Shown here: piece after piece, positions 9,123-18,186 of the stretch
Numbering within the stretch: the first letter of the stretch is position 1
Layout: every line of letters begins with the position of its first letter
Source: Pantoea ananatis LMG 2665
GTDB lineage: Bacteria; Pseudomonadota; Gammaproteobacteria; Enterobacterales; Enterobacteriaceae
Direction of reading: 5' to 3'
Length of the DNA stretch: 64,000 nucleotides
NCBI RefSeq assembly: GCF_000710035.2
Contig: NZ_JMJJ01000005.1
Span: 62,001 to 126,000, forward strand
Made by a program: the position numbers and the translations under genes
The notes under the pieces: generated by a model
Database searches by the model: none
What the model saw: the letters and a program-made list of their open reading frames with translations, nothing else
What the model was told of the DNA's origin: nothing

Positions 9123-10130
9123 TCAGATTGAATAGAAATTTCGATACCAGTCTACAAAGCGCCTTACGCCTTCATCAACACCGGTTTGGGGTTTAAATCC
9201 AATGGTATTAAATAATGCGGTTGTGTCCGCGCTGGTTGCCAGCACGTCCCCCGGTTGCATGGGCATCAGATTTTTATTTGCCTTCACACCCAACGCTTTC
9301 TCAATCGCTTCAATATAGTGAATCAGGCTCACCGGCTGGCTATTGCCAAGGTTATATATGCGATAAGGGGCAGAGCTTGACGCGGCAGAACCCGTTTCCA
9401 CGGTCCAGTCTGCGTCCGCCTGCGGGATAACATCCTGCAAGCGAATAACCGCCTCTGCAACATCATCGATATAAGTAAAGTCGCGCTTCATTTGCCCCTG
9501 GTTATAAACATCTATCGCCTCGCCTGCAAGCATTGCGCGGGTGAATTTAAACAACGCCATGTCCGGACGTCCCCACGGGCCATAGACCGTGAAAAAACGT
9601 AAGCCAGTGGTAGGCAATTGATAGAGATGTGAATAGGTATGCGACATCAGCTCATTGGCTTTTTTCGTCGCGGCATACAATGACACGGGATGATCGACGC
9701 TGTCTTCTGTTGAAAATGGCATCTTGTTATTCAGGCCATAAACCGAACTGGATGAAGCATAAAGCAGATGCTCGATTTTATGGTGGCGGCAGCCTTCAAG
9801 AATATTCAGGTGCCCAATGACGTTTGCATCGGCATACGCATGGGGGTTTTCGAGTGAGTAACGCACCCCTGCCTGAGCGGCCAGATGAATAACGCGCTGA
9901 AAATTGTGCTGTTCAAAAAGTGTGGCAATAGCCTGACGATCGGCCAAATTGGCTTTAATAAAGGTAAAGGATGGATTGTCACCGATGATATCAAGGCGAG
10001 CTTGTTTAAGGTTTACATCATAGTAGTCATTCAGGTTGTCAAGACCGACAACCTGGTGACCGGCGGCCAGCAGGCGTTGACTGACATGAAAGCCAATAAA
10101 GCCTGCTGCGCCGGTTACCAGAAAATTCAT
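9123..10130 (-). CDS. NAD-dependent nucleotide-sugar epimerase, probable UDP-glucuronate 4-epimerase
   Basis: A short-chain dehydrogenase/reductase-type epimerase of 335 residues. It has the Rossmann motif TGAAGFIGFHV at the N-terminus, the serine region LLYASSSSVYG, and the catalytic YAATKKANE. The nearest family members convert UDP-glucuronate to UDP-galacturonate (CapI/WbnF/Uge types); substrate specificity is inferred from family and context. The ATG at 10130 follows GAGGG. A GTG at 10148 overlaps the ugd stop but is less like the family start. It lies 14 bases after ugd and would use the Ugd product UDP-glucuronate. E. coli lacks this pair between hns and galU, so it is a lineage-specific insertion. 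Confidence 0.85.
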   Translation of the reverse strand: MNFLVTGAAGFIGFHVSQRLLAAGHQVVGLDNLNDYYDVNLKQARLDIIGDNPSFTFIKANLADRQAIATLFEQHNFQRVIHLAAQAGVRYSLENPHAYADANVIGHLNILEGCRHHKIEHLLYASSSSVYGLNNKMPFSTEDSVDHPVSLYAATKKANELMSHTYSHLYQLPTTGLRFFTVYGPWGRPDMALFKFTRAMLAGEAIDVYNQGQMKRDFTYIDDVAEAVIRLQDVIPQADADWTVETGSAASSSAPYRIYNLGNSQPVSLIHYIEAIEKALGVKANKNLMPMQPGDVLATSADTTALFNTIGFKPQTGVDEGVRRFVDWYRNFYSI

Positions 10131-10144
10131 AAATCCCTCGTTAA

Positions 10145-11485
10145 TCACACAGCCTGGATAGATGCTCCGCGGCCGATTGCATAATAAACGAAGCCGCGTT
10201 TGCTGATACGCTCTGGATCATACAGGTTACGTCCATCAAAAATCACGGGTTCTTTCAGTGCGCTCTTAATCACGTCAAAGTCAGGTGCACGGAAATTTTG
10301 CCATTCCGTACAAATCACCAGGCCGTCTGCACCGTGCAGCGCCGCTTCTTTGGTTCCCATCAGCTTCAGATCGTCGCGATGACCATAGATGCGCTGCGCT
10401 TCGTCCATGGCTTCCGGATCGAACGCCTGAACAGAGGCACCCGCTTCCCATAACGTTTCCATCAACACGCGACTGGATGCTTCGCGCATATCATCTGTGT
10501 TGGGCTTGAATGACAGGCCCCACAGCGCAAACGTTTTACCTTTCAGATCGTCACCGAAGTGGCGTTTAATGAAGGTGGGCAGCTTTGTCTTTTGGCTGTC
10601 GTTGACGTCTTCCACCGCCTTCAACAGGCGCGGTGTATAACCAATAGACTCCGCTGTGCGGATCAGCGCCTGAACGTCTTTCGGGAAGCAGGAACCGCCA
10701 TAGCCGCAGCCTGGGTAGATAAAGTGATAGCCGATACGTGAGTCAGAACCAATCCCCTGGCGCACTTTTTCGATATCCGCACCTAAACGTTCTGCGAGAT
10801 TGGAAATTTCGTTCATAAAGCTGATTTTCGTCGCCAGCATGCAGTTAGCGGCGTACTTCGTCAGTTCTGCACTGCGAATATCCATCAAAATCATACGATC
10901 GTGGTTACGGTTGAATGGCTCATACAGCTCACGCAACAGCTCCACCACGTCATCATTGTCGGTGCCGACAACGATACGCTCAGGGCGCATACAGTCGTTA
11001 ACGGCCGCGCCTTCTTTCAGGAACTCTGGGTTGGATACCACATCAAAGCTGATGTTGGCATCGCGCGCCTGCAGCGTTTCTGTCATGACAGCACGGACTC
11101 TGTCAGCCGTTCCGACCGGTACCGTTGACTTATCAATCACGACTTTGTGATCGGTCATGTGCTGAGCAATGGTACGCGCTACGGCAGTAACATATTTCAG
11201 ATCGGCCGAGCCGTCCTCATCAGGCGGCGTGCCGACGGCGATAAACTGCATTACACCGTGGTTCACGCCCTGAGCAGCATCAGTGCTGAACTTCAGGCGA
11301 CCCGATTCGTAATTCGACATAACCAGCGGCGTCAGACCCGGCTCAAAAATTGGGATCTTGCCTTTTTTAAGGTTCTCGACCTTGTTTTCATCCACATCAA
11401 TGCAGAGAACGTCATGTCCGACTTCGGCCAACACCGCAGCCTGAACCAGACCGACATAGCCGATACCAAATACAGTGACTTTCAT
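10145..11485 (-). CDS. ugd: UDP-glucose 6-dehydrogenase (long form)
   Basis: Oxidises UDP-glucose to UDP-glucuronate with two NAD+. It has 446 residues, so it belongs to the longer subfamily rather than the 388-residue E. coli Ugd. The N-terminal NAD fold shows [20 protein letters not shown]. The catalytic cysteine is in [11 protein letters not shown], the central dimer helix follows, and the C-terminal UDP-binding part contains [15 protein letters not shown]. The start at 11485 is the only sensible one. The gene is between galU, which makes its substrate, and a UDP-glucuronate-type epimerase. All three run in the same direction with gaps of 21 and 14 bases. They look like a nucleotide-sugar operon feeding exopolysaccharide or lipid A modification. 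Confidence 0.95.
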   Translation of the reverse strand: MKVTVFGIGYVGLVQAAVLAEVGHDVLCIDVDENKVENLKKGKIPIFEPGLTPLVMSNYESGRLKFSTDAAQGVNHGVMQFIAVGTPPDEDGSADLKYVTAVARTIAQHMTDHKVVIDKSTVPVGTADRVRAVMTETLQARDANISFDVVSNPEFLKEGAAVNDCMRPERIVVGTDNDDVVELLRELYEPFNRNHDRMILMDIRSAELTKYAANCMLATKISFMNEISNLAERLGADIEKVRQGIGSDSRIGYHFIYPGCGYGGSCFPKDVQALIRTAESIGYTPRLLKAVEDVNDSQKTKLPTFIKRHFGDDLKGKTFALWGLSFKPNTDDMREASSRVLMETLWEAGASVQAFDPEAMDEAQRIYGHRDDLKLMGTKEAALHGADGLVICTEWQNFRAPDFDVIKSALKEPVIFDGRNLYDPERISKRGFVYYAIGRGASIQAV

Positions 11486-11506
11486 TGAGCTATCCTGTGT
11501 TTAAAA

Positions 11507-12415
11507 TTACTTTTTATCGCTAACAGTATTGTTGAGCCATTCAGTGAACTCTTTACCCAATACCGGATGGCGGACACCATATTCAACGAAAGCCTGCATA
11601 TAACCCAGTTTATTACCACAGTCGTGGCTTACCCCTTTCAGGTGATAGGCTTCGACGGTTTCTTTATCCATCAGCATGGCAATGGAGTCGGTGAGCTGAA
11701 CTTCGCCACCGGCACCTGGAGGCGTTTTCGCCAGCAGTGGCCAGATATCCGCAGACAGAACGTAACGACCGACAACCGCAAGGTTGGATGGCGCTTCAGA
11801 CGCTTTAGGTTTCTCAACAACCCCGACCATAGGCGCGCTGTCACCAGGATTCAGTTCTGCACCCTGACAATCGACAACACCGTATGCCGTCACATCGCTG
11901 ACGGGCTCAACCATGATCTGACTACGGCCAGACTCTTCGTAACGGCTCAGCATTTCTGCCAGGTTATCTTTGGTTGGGTTAGATTCGTATTCGTCGATGA
12001 TCACGTCAGGCAGGATGACCGCAACAGGTTCATCGCCGACCAGAGGATGTGCACACATGACCGCATGGCCCAGACCTTTCGCGATGCCCTGACGGACCTG
12101 CATGATGGTCACGTGAGGAGGACAGATGGACTGAATTTCGTCCAGCAGCTGGCGCTTGACGCGTTTTTCCAGCATAGACTCCAGTTCAAAACTGGTATCA
12201 AAATGGTTCTCAATGGCGTTTTTAGAGGAGTGAGTAACCAGCACAATCTCATTAATACCCGCAGCAATACACTCGTTAACGACATACTGAATTAACGGCT
12301 TATCAACCAGCGGCAACATTTCTTTTGGAATCGCTTTGGTAGCAGGCAACATACGTGTACCCAAACCCGCTACTGGAATTACCGCTTTTTTTACTTTGGT
12401 CTTATAGGCAGACAT
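11507..12415 (-). CDS. galU: UTP-glucose-1-phosphate uridylyltransferase
   Basis: Makes UDP-glucose from UTP and glucose-1-phosphate, the precursor for lipopolysaccharide, trehalose, exopolysaccharide and galactose metabolism. It has 302 residues, as in E. coli. The nucleotidyltransferase signature [19 protein letters not shown] is near the N-terminus; VGVVEKPK and [15 protein letters not shown] are also family landmarks. The ATG at 12415 follows GAGAGG; the TTG just upstream is not needed. It is the first gene of the galU-ugd-epimerase unit and lies downstream of rssB in the same direction. Confidence 0.97.
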   Translation of the reverse strand: MSAYKTKVKKAVIPVAGLGTRMLPATKAIPKEMLPLVDKPLIQYVVNECIAAGINEIVLVTHSSKNAIENHFDTSFELESMLEKRVKRQLLDEIQSICPPHVTIMQVRQGIAKGLGHAVMCAHPLVGDEPVAVILPDVIIDEYESNPTKDNLAEMLSRYEESGRSQIMVEPVSDVTAYGVVDCQGAELNPGDSAPMVGVVEKPKASEAPSNLAVVGRYVLSADIWPLLAKTPPGAGGEVQLTDSIAMLMDKETVEAYHLKGVSHDCGNKLGYMQAFVEYGVRHPVLGKEFTEWLNNTVSDKK

Positions 12416-12610
12416 CAAAATACCTCTCTTATAGGCCGTTCAAGTTTTAATGCTTGATATGTCGGTTTAAATTCGGAAATGAGTATATCAGTTAGTCGTG
12501 AACGGATTTATCCTGGAAGACCGCTATCCGTAGAATTTAAGACTATTACCCAAGTGTAAAGCTAACTTCTGGCCCTGTCTCCCATCAGATAATAAACTAT
12601 CCATTCGGGT

Positions 12611-13627
12611 TTACTGGTCAGACGATAACATCAGTCGTATGCGGCCTCCGGCCCCCCAAATATGGCATTGCCAGTCATCAGCGCGCTGGCTTATTTGGTT
12701 AGTATGTGTACTGCCCATAGTGCCAAGTGGCACACCGTTACTGAGTTGTATTTGATGGGCCTGAACGTGCAGCGTTGCATTTAATCCGGCTGAAACCAGT
12801 ACCAGATTTTTTAATCCGCGGTGATAGTAGCCCACCAGCAACGGGAACTGACCGGTCAGATTTGCCTGGCGCAGCAGCAAATTAACCTGTCTGAGCAGAC
12901 TGCTCAGCTCAGGTAAGCGTTGTTTTTGGCCAGATAACTGTTCCTGAAGGAGTCCGTTAAATAAGGCGCGCAAAAGCAAGGCGGCCAGTACGCCGTTGTC
13001 GCCAGCGCGAGTAACGTCAAGACAATAAAAGGCGAGATCTTTGTCTGAAAGCGCCGCGATATCCAGCACCAGACCCGGCTGCTCGGCCATCGTCAGTTGC
13101 CGATAGTTGATCCGACAATTAGCAATGCGTTGTTGTACGGGTGGCTGAAGTTCTTTAAGGAGTTTTGCCGCCGCAGAGGGATCGCGAACCAGAGCGTCCC
13201 AGTCCTGAAACAGCTGCTCGTCTTCCTCCACCTTTGAGGTAAACATGGAGGGATAGAGGCATTCGTAAACCGCTTCACGAAAACGCTCAAAGTTTTTTAG
13301 CGGCTTAAGCAGCACATCCTGTACGCCAAGACGCAAAACCTGAGCAATATCGGACATATTTTCTGTGGCGGAAATAATCAAAATCGGGACGCTGTTACCG
13401 CGGCTGCGCACATGTTCAACGAATTCGATACCGCTCATGCGCGGCATCTCAAGATCACAAATCACCAGCTCCACGGCATGCTGCTTCAGTTGCTCAATAG
13501 CCTCGAGGCCATCTTCTGCCTCAACTGTGACAGCCCCCATTGATGACAGAAATTGGTTTAAAAGCGAACGGAAAACGGCCTCATCTTCGACAATGAGTAT
13601 CTTTTTGCCGATCAGTGGTTTTTCCAT
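12611..13627 (-). CDS. rssB: Regulator of RpoS, response regulator RssB
   Basis: Adaptor that delivers the stationary-phase sigma factor RpoS to the ClpXP protease. It has 338 residues (E. coli 337). The N-terminal receiver domain (about 1-125) has the acidic pocket E14-D15, phospho-acceptor Asp58 in VICDLEMPRMSG, and Lys in LLKPLKNF. The C-terminal part (about 130-338) resembles an inactive PP2C-type phosphatase domain. It is followed by galU and preceded by rssA, the conserved arrangement. Its presence means regulated RpoS turnover is likely here. Confidence 0.96.
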   Translation of the reverse strand: MEKPLIGKKILIVEDEAVFRSLLNQFLSSMGAVTVEAEDGLEAIEQLKQHAVELVICDLEMPRMSGIEFVEHVRSRGNSVPILIISATENMSDIAQVLRLGVQDVLLKPLKNFERFREAVYECLYPSMFTSKVEEDEQLFQDWDALVRDPSAAAKLLKELQPPVQQRIANCRINYRQLTMAEQPGLVLDIAALSDKDLAFYCLDVTRAGDNGVLAALLLRALFNGLLQEQLSGQKQRLPELSSLLRQVNLLLRQANLTGQFPLLVGYYHRGLKNLVLVSAGLNATLHVQAHQIQLSNGVPLGTMGSTHTNQISQRADDWQCHIWGAGGRIRLMLSSDQ

Positions 13628-13726
13628 TCCATCCCCCTGCGTACCCGATAATTCAATAGTGGTTCATAAAACGCAGTTGCGCCTTTCAGAATAGACCGAA
13701 GTAACATCTGTGCGTGAACAACCAGA

Positions 13727-14638
13727 TTATCTTCTACGGACCAGCGGTAATAATTCATCCATTTGTTTCTCAACGGCAACCTTCCCAGCCGCAATAGCTT
13801 CTTCTGCACGATGAAAATCCAACGTGGATATTTGTGGACAAAACGGCTGGATGAGCACATCGGGCGGATCGCCTGCCATCCTGTTTCGCTTCAGGCGATT
13901 TTCCAGGACCTGAATGGATGTTGCCATGATCTCCATCGCGCCCGGCACTTGTGATGCCCGTCGCTGGGTAAAACTGACCAGCCTCTGGCGCAGCTTTCCG
14001 CGCCAGTCAAGATTCAGTGCGACAGCCGCGGCATGTTCTTCAGAACTCTGCGGCGTCAGCACCATTGAATCAGGCTGCATCAGGTGCGCATCGTGTTGAA
14101 GATCGACGGCAATAACCACATCAGCGCCCAGTGCGCGCGTTAGCGAAACCGGCACCGGATTCACCACGGCACCGTCTACCAGCCAATATCCATTGTAGCC
14201 GACCGGTGGTAATAAACCTGGCATACTGCAGGAAGCGCGAACCGCCTGATGCAATTCTCCCTCAGTGAGCCATAATTCACGCCCGGTGCTCAGGTTGGTC
14301 GCCACTACGCCAAAGGGCTTATGGCATGACTCAAGCGCATCATTCGTGATGAGCTGGCGGACATGGTTAAATACGCGTTCACCGCGCAGGAGTCCGCCGC
14401 GCTGCCAGGAGAGATCCATCAGGCGGATCACATCCCAGTAGCTAAAAGCGCTGACCCATTTTTTCATGTGGGGCAACCGGTGATTGACATAAGCCGCACC
14501 GACCAGGGCACCGATTGAACACCCGGCGACTACATCAATTTCAATGCCTGCGCTTTCCAACGCTTCGATGACGCCGATATGCGCCCATCCTTTGGCGGCA
14601 CCGGAACCCAGAGCCAATCCAATCTTTTGCTTTCTCAT
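13727..14638 (-). CDS. rssA: Patatin-like phospholipase-family protein RssA
   Basis: A patatin/NTE-family protein of 303 residues (E. coli 301). The oxyanion motif LALGSGAAKGWAHIG and nucleophile elbow GCSIG (serine within GxSxG) lie in the first 45 residues. The catalytic aspartate is in LVDGAVVNPVPVS. A serine-aspartate lipase dyad is therefore intact, although the physiological substrate is not known. It precedes rssB in the same direction with a gap of about 100 bases. Despite the name it is not required for RpoS control in E. coli. Confidence 0.94.
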   Translation of the reverse strand: MRKQKIGLALGSGAAKGWAHIGVIEALESAGIEIDVVAGCSIGALVGAAYVNHRLPHMKKWVSAFSYWDVIRLMDLSWQRGGLLRGERVFNHVRQLITNDALESCHKPFGVVATNLSTGRELWLTEGELHQAVRASCSMPGLLPPVGYNGYWLVDGAVVNPVPVSLTRALGADVVIAVDLQHDAHLMQPDSMVLTPQSSEEHAAAVALNLDWRGKLRQRLVSFTQRRASQVPGAMEIMATSIQVLENRLKRNRMAGDPPDVLIQPFCPQISTLDFHRAEEAIAAGKVAVEKQMDELLPLVRRR

Positions 14639-14735
14639 CTTGCTCGGTTCCTGGCGTCAATACGTAGCGTCATAAGCATGGGTCAGATAAAGTAAACGAT
14701 ATCATCAACAACGACTGTGATTAACAGGAGAAAGT

Positions 14736-15191
14736 GTGTCCGAATCTTGCCCTTGCTGTAGCGGCAAGCAGTATAGCCTATGTTGTCAGCCCTTTGTTAA
14801 AGGAGCAGAAATTCCCTTATCAGCTGAACAACTTATGCGCTCTCGCTACTGCGCTTATGTCAAACATGACGTCAACTACCTGGTGTCTACCTGGCATCCT
14901 ACCCGGCGCGATCCGGCACTTGCGGGACTGTTGTCTGAAAGTTTTGCTGGTACTGAATGGCTGAGCCTGAACATCACGCAGCGTGAACCGGGGCGCGATG
15001 ATGACGAATCGTTTGTGACTTTTTTCGCCCGTTATCGTGAAAACGGCGCCGATCGGGCAATGTACGAACGTTCACGCTTTCTTCGCGAGGATCAACGCTG
15101 GTACTATGTAGACGGAGTGACGCCCGCTATTGGGCGTAACGATCGCTGTCCTTGTGGCGCCGATAAAAAATACAAAAAATGTTGCGGCTAA
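14736..15191 (+). CDS. ychJ: UPF0225 protein YchJ with two SEC-C-type zinc motifs
   Basis: A 151-residue protein matching E. coli YchJ (152). It begins with GTG at 14736, seven bases after AGGAG. Cysteine motifs frame the protein: CPCCSGKQYSLCC near the start and CPCGADKKYKKCCG at the end. Both resemble the SEC-C zinc-binding motif of SecA. The middle contains an NTF2-like region (LSLNITQREPG and YERSRFLREDQRWYYVDG). Function is unknown. It is divergent from rssA and followed 56 bases later by purU. Confidence 0.93.
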   Translation: MSESCPCCSGKQYSLCCQPFVKGAEIPLSAEQLMRSRYCAYVKHDVNYLVSTWHPTRRDPALAGLLSESFAGTEWLSLNITQREPGRDDDESFVTFFARYRENGADRAMYERSRFLREDQRWYYVDGVTPAIGRNDRCPCGADKKYKKCCG

Positions 15192-15247
15192 GGCAGTTGC
15201 CTGCGTAACGGTTTTACCCTTAATGCTTTGACAGGACTCTGATTGAG

Positions 15248-16096
15248 ATGCAAGCGCAAACCATGCAAAGAAAAGTTTTACGAACCATTTGTCCCGATGC
15301 AAAAGGTCTGATCGCCAAAATCACCAATATTTGTTACAAGCACGAACTGAATATCGTGCAAAACAATGAGTTTGTTGACCATCGCACCGGGCGTTTTTTT
15401 ATGCGCACAGAGCTGGAGGGGATTTTTAACGACACCACCCTGCTGGCCGATCTCGATAGTGCCCTTCCGCAAGGTTCCGTGCGTGAACTGCATAGCGCAG
15501 GCCGTCGCCGTGTTGTTATTCTCATTACCAAAGAAGCACACTGCCTTGGCGACCTGCTGATGAAGAGTGCGTTTGGCGGCCTCGATATGGAAATCGCCGC
15601 CGTTATAGGTAATCACGACACGTTGCGTTCGCTGGTAGAGCGTTTCGATATTCCGTTTGTTCTGGTCAGCCACGAAGGCTTGTCGCGCGAAGAGCATGAC
15701 AACCGCATGGCGGACGAGATTGATCGTTATCAGCCCGATTATGTGGTGCTTGCCAAATACATGCGCGTGCTGACGCCGGGCTTTGTGCAGCGCTACCCAA
15801 ATCAGATTATTAACATTCACCACTCTTTCCTGCCGGCCTTTATCGGCGCACGGCCTTACCATCAGGCTTACGAACGTGGTGTGAAAATCATTGGTGCAAC
15901 GGCACACTACGTTAACGATAACCTTGATGAAGGTCCGATCATCATGCAGGACGTGATTAATGTCGATCACAGTTACACCGCCGAAGAGATGATGCGGGCC
16001 GGACGCGACGTCGAAAAAAACGTGCTGAGCCGCGCGCTGGATAAAGTATTGGGCCAGCGTGTTTTTGTTTATGGTAACCGCACGATTATTCTTTAA
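15248..16096 (+). CDS. purU: Formyltetrahydrofolate deformylase
   Basis: Hydrolyses 10-formyltetrahydrofolate to formate and tetrahydrofolate, balancing one-carbon pools and supplying formate for PurT. It has 282 residues (E. coli 280). The N-terminal ACT domain (about 8-90) contains ICYKHELNIVQNNEFVDH. The C-terminal formyltransferase fold has INIHHSFLPAFIGARPYHQA, with the catalytic Asn-His, and later the catalytic Asp in YVNDNLDEGPI. The start chosen gives MQAQTMQRKVLRTICPD; the second Met at residue 6 is possible. It is followed by the tyrosine tRNA operon in the same direction. Confidence 0.96.
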   Translation: MQAQTMQRKVLRTICPDAKGLIAKITNICYKHELNIVQNNEFVDHRTGRFFMRTELEGIFNDTTLLADLDSALPQGSVRELHSAGRRRVVILITKEAHCLGDLLMKSAFGGLDMEIAAVIGNHDTLRSLVERFDIPFVLVSHEGLSREEHDNRMADEIDRYQPDYVVLAKYMRVLTPGFVQRYPNQIINIHHSFLPAFIGARPYHQAYERGVKIIGATAHYVNDNLDEGPIIMQDVINVDHSYTAEEMMRAGRDVEKNVLSRALDKVLGQRVFVYGNRTIIL

Positions 16097-16178
16097 GCGT
16101 AAACGGCGCTGGATTGGCTGACATTCCAGCGCTACGGGCAAAAAGTGGGCAAACGATTCACCTTTTGCCAGTCGTCGC

Positions 16179-16206
16179 TTTACAGTCATGGCGCATTTGG
16201 TATGAT
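16179..16206 (+). promoter_or_regulatory. Stable-RNA promoter of the tRNA-Tyr operon
   Basis: TTTACA (16179-16184), a 16-base spacer, then TATGAT (16201-16206), directly followed by the GC-rich discriminator GCGCCCCGC. This is the same arrangement as the classical E. coli tyrT promoter. The GC discriminator is the hallmark of stringent (ppGpp) and growth-rate control. Transcription should begin near 16213. Confidence 0.88.
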
Positions 16207-16240
16207 GCGCCCCGCTTCAGAGCACAACAATTCAGTCCCT

Positions 16241-16325
<85 letters not shown>

Positions 16326-16360
16326 TCTGAACCTGCTGCCTGAACACACATATCATCCCC

Positions 16361-16445
<85 letters not shown>

Positions 16446-16497
16446 TCTTAAATATTCTCCTGATCTGCCCAAGATAATCTCAATCACCATCTTCTTC

Positions 16498-16614
16498 GGG
16501 GAGAGGGATGAGAACCTTCGACTAAGGTTCGGGTCGAGCATCGCGAGACAACGCGCGTCAGCGCGGCCCGCAGGGTGAGGCGCAACGCGCCGAATAATCC
16601 TTCTCCCACCACCA
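16498..16614 (+). ncRNA. RtT RNA unit 1
   Basis: First full repeat unit: GGGGAGAGGG at the start, hairpin AACCTT/AAGGTT at about 16512-16528, GC-rich segment, then a 19-base tRNA-Tyr 3' end. The RNA identity comes from position and resemblance to the E. coli tyrT repeats. Confidence 0.75.
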
Positions 16615-16666
16615 TCACGAAAATTCTGCCTTTCTGCCCAAAAAAACCAAACCATCATAGTTATCT

Positions 16667-16783
16667 GGGGAGAGGGATGAGAACCTTCGATCAAGGTTCG
16701 GGTCGAGCAGCGCGAGACAACGCGCGTCAGCGCGGCCCGCAGGGTGAGGCGCAACGCGCCGAATAATCCTTCTCCCACCACCA
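16667..16783 (+). ncRNA. RtT RNA unit 2
   Basis: Second full unit, nearly identical to unit 1. It differs in the loop of the AACCTT/AAGGTT hairpin and at a few bases, and also ends in the tRNA-Tyr 3' end. Confidence 0.75.
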
Positions 16784-16835
16784 TCTCGTATATTGCACGC
16801 CCTCCCAAATAAAGACATTTATTACCATCTTCTTC

Positions 16836-16912
16836 GGGGAGAGGGATGAGAACCTTCGACTAAGGTTCGGGTCGAGCATCGCGAGACAACGCATCAGCGC
16901 GGCCCGCAGGGT
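16836..16912 (+). ncRNA. RtT RNA unit 3, truncated
   Basis: Third unit. The core matches unit 1 through the GCGCGGCCCGCAGGGTGA segment with a small deletion (CGCATCAGCG for CGCGCGTCAGCG). The GC-rich tail and tRNA-like end are lost. Confidence 0.65.
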
Positions 16913-17047
16913 GAAATCATCCTCTTGAACCCGCTTCCCGCTTTCTGACTGAGCCTGTCCACCACTCGCTGAAATTGCCCTGCTCTGCCATGACTTTTCC
17001 TGTAAAAATCGCTACCATCCTGCCTATCATTCGCTGAAGGTCATCTC

Positions 17048-17854
17048 ATGAAATTTATTTCATTCAACATTAACGGCTTGCGGGCTCGCCCTCACCAACT
17101 TGAAGCGCTGGTAGAAAAACATCAGCCGGACGTCATCGGACTGCAGGAGACCAAAGTTCATGACGATATGTTCCCCTTAGAAGACGTGGCTAAGCTGGGC
17201 TACAACGTGTTTTACCATGGTCAAAAAGGGCACTACGGCGTGGCGCTGCTGACAAAAGTCCAGCCGGTATCCGTGCGACGCGGCTTCCCGGGCGATGACG
17301 ACGATGCTCAGCGTCGGTTAATCATGGCGGAGATCCCCAGCCCGATTGGCGATATTACGGTAATTAACGGCTATTTCCCCCAAGGCGAGAGCCGTGACCA
17401 TCCGACAAAATTTCCGGCGAAAGAGAAGTTTTATCGCGATTTGCAAAGCTACCTGAGCGACAGCCTGGCGGCCGATAAGCCGGTGCTGATCATGGGTGAT
17501 ATGAATATCAGCAGCACCGATCTCGATATCGGTATTGGAGAAGACAGTCGCAAGCGCTGGTTGCGTACCGGTAAATGCTCTTTCCTGCCGGAAGAACGTG
17601 AATGGATGGATCGCCTGCTCAGCTGGGGCCTTGTTGATACCTGGCGGGCACAAAACCCTGAGATTAACGATCGCTTTTCGTGGTTCGACTACCGTTCAAA
17701 AGGCTTTGATGACAATCGCGGTCTGCGTATCGATTTGCTGCTGGCCAGCACCGGGCTGGCCTCACACTGTATTGAAACAGGCATCGATTACGAGATTCGC
17801 GGTATGGAAAAACCGTCCGATCATGCGCCGGTCTGGTCAACCTTCCACTTCTGA
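17048..17854 (+). CDS. xthA: Exonuclease III (AP endonuclease)
   Basis: Major apurinic/apyrimidinic endonuclease and 3'-to-5' exonuclease in base-excision repair. It has 268 residues, exactly as in E. coli. Visible family motifs are [12 protein letters not shown] at the N-terminus, the metal-binding glutamate in [15 protein letters not shown], the active-site [21 protein letters not shown], and the terminal catalytic histidine in KPSDHAPVW. In E. coli the next gene is ydjX; here ynjH follows convergently, so ydjXYZ and ynjA-G are absent. Confidence 0.97.
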   Translation: MKFISFNINGLRARPHQLEALVEKHQPDVIGLQETKVHDDMFPLEDVAKLGYNVFYHGQKGHYGVALLTKVQPVSVRRGFPGDDDDAQRRLIMAEIPSPIGDITVINGYFPQGESRDHPTKFPAKEKFYRDLQSYLSDSLAADKPVLIMGDMNISSTDLDIGIGEDSRKRWLRTGKCSFLPEEREWMDRLLSWGLVDTWRAQNPEINDRFSWFDYRSKGFDDNRGLRIDLLLASTGLASHCIETGIDYEIRGMEKPSDHAPVWSTFHF

Positions 17855-17863
17855 CAGGATCCT

Positions 17864-17893
17864 GACGCGTGGTGAAATGCCACGCGTCCTTAT
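17864..17893. terminator. Terminator between xthA and ynjH
   Basis: GACGCGTGG (17864-17872) pairs perfectly with CCACGCGTC (17880-17888), with a 7-base loop, followed by CTTATTT. It overlaps the ynjH stop region. Confidence 0.65.
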
Positions 17894-18186
17894 TTCACTA
17901 TTTTCCAAATCAGATTATTGGTTCCCAACGACTTCTCATCGCGCGCGCACTGTAGCAGGACACCTTCCGATTTCACCACAGCGCCTTCTGTGTAATTTCG
18001 GTTTTCAAAAATACAGCACTGCAGACAGTTTTGCTGACGGTTTTGCCCCTGCGTCCAGACTTCCGGTGGCATATCCACGATCACATCGGTATTGGTGCCA
18101 CCTGCCGCGCCCTGCTGATGATAGTTAGCATGCGCGGGGCTGCAGGCAGCCATTGCAACCAGAATTAGCCAGGCTGATTTACTCAT
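17890..18186 (-). CDS. ynjH: DUF1496 family secreted protein YnjH
   Basis: A 98-residue protein of unknown function matching the E. coli YnjH family. It has a signal peptide (about residues 1-20, ending SPAHA) and a cysteine-rich centre (QNCLQCCIFENRNYTEGAVVKS) that suggests disulfides in the periplasm. The ATG at 18186 overlaps the topB stop as TAATG, so the two genes are probably translationally coupled. Confidence 0.85.
   Translation of the reverse strand: MSKSAWLILVAMAACSPAHANYHQQGAAGGTNTDVIVDMPPEVWTQGQNRQQNCLQCCIFENRNYTEGAVVKSEGVLLQCARDEKSLGTNNLIWKIVK

Larger units (their letters stand above)
16446..16912 (+). repeat. RtT-type repeat array downstream of tRNA-Tyr
   Basis: Three direct repeats with an exact 169-base period (units begin at 16498, 16667 and 16836). 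The first two end with a copy of the tRNA-Tyr 3' end, AATCCTTCTCCCACCACCA, at 16596-16614 and 16765-16783. The third is shortened and its tRNA-like tail has decayed. The core starting at GGGGAGAGGGATGAGAACC is nearly invariant, while the 50-base spacers between units differ. E. coli tyrT has the equivalent 178-base repeats, from which RtT RNAs are released during processing and which were once annotated as tpr. Here too they lie within the tRNA transcript. Confidence 0.9.

Noticed and set aside
11567-12295. 242-codon open frame on the + strand
   Set aside because: It is antisense to galU, which is unmistakable on the other strand; no homology or ribosome site.
15278-16189. 303-codon open frame on the minus strand
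   Set aside because: It lies almost wholly antisense to purU, has no family resemblance, and results from codon bias in the opposite strand.
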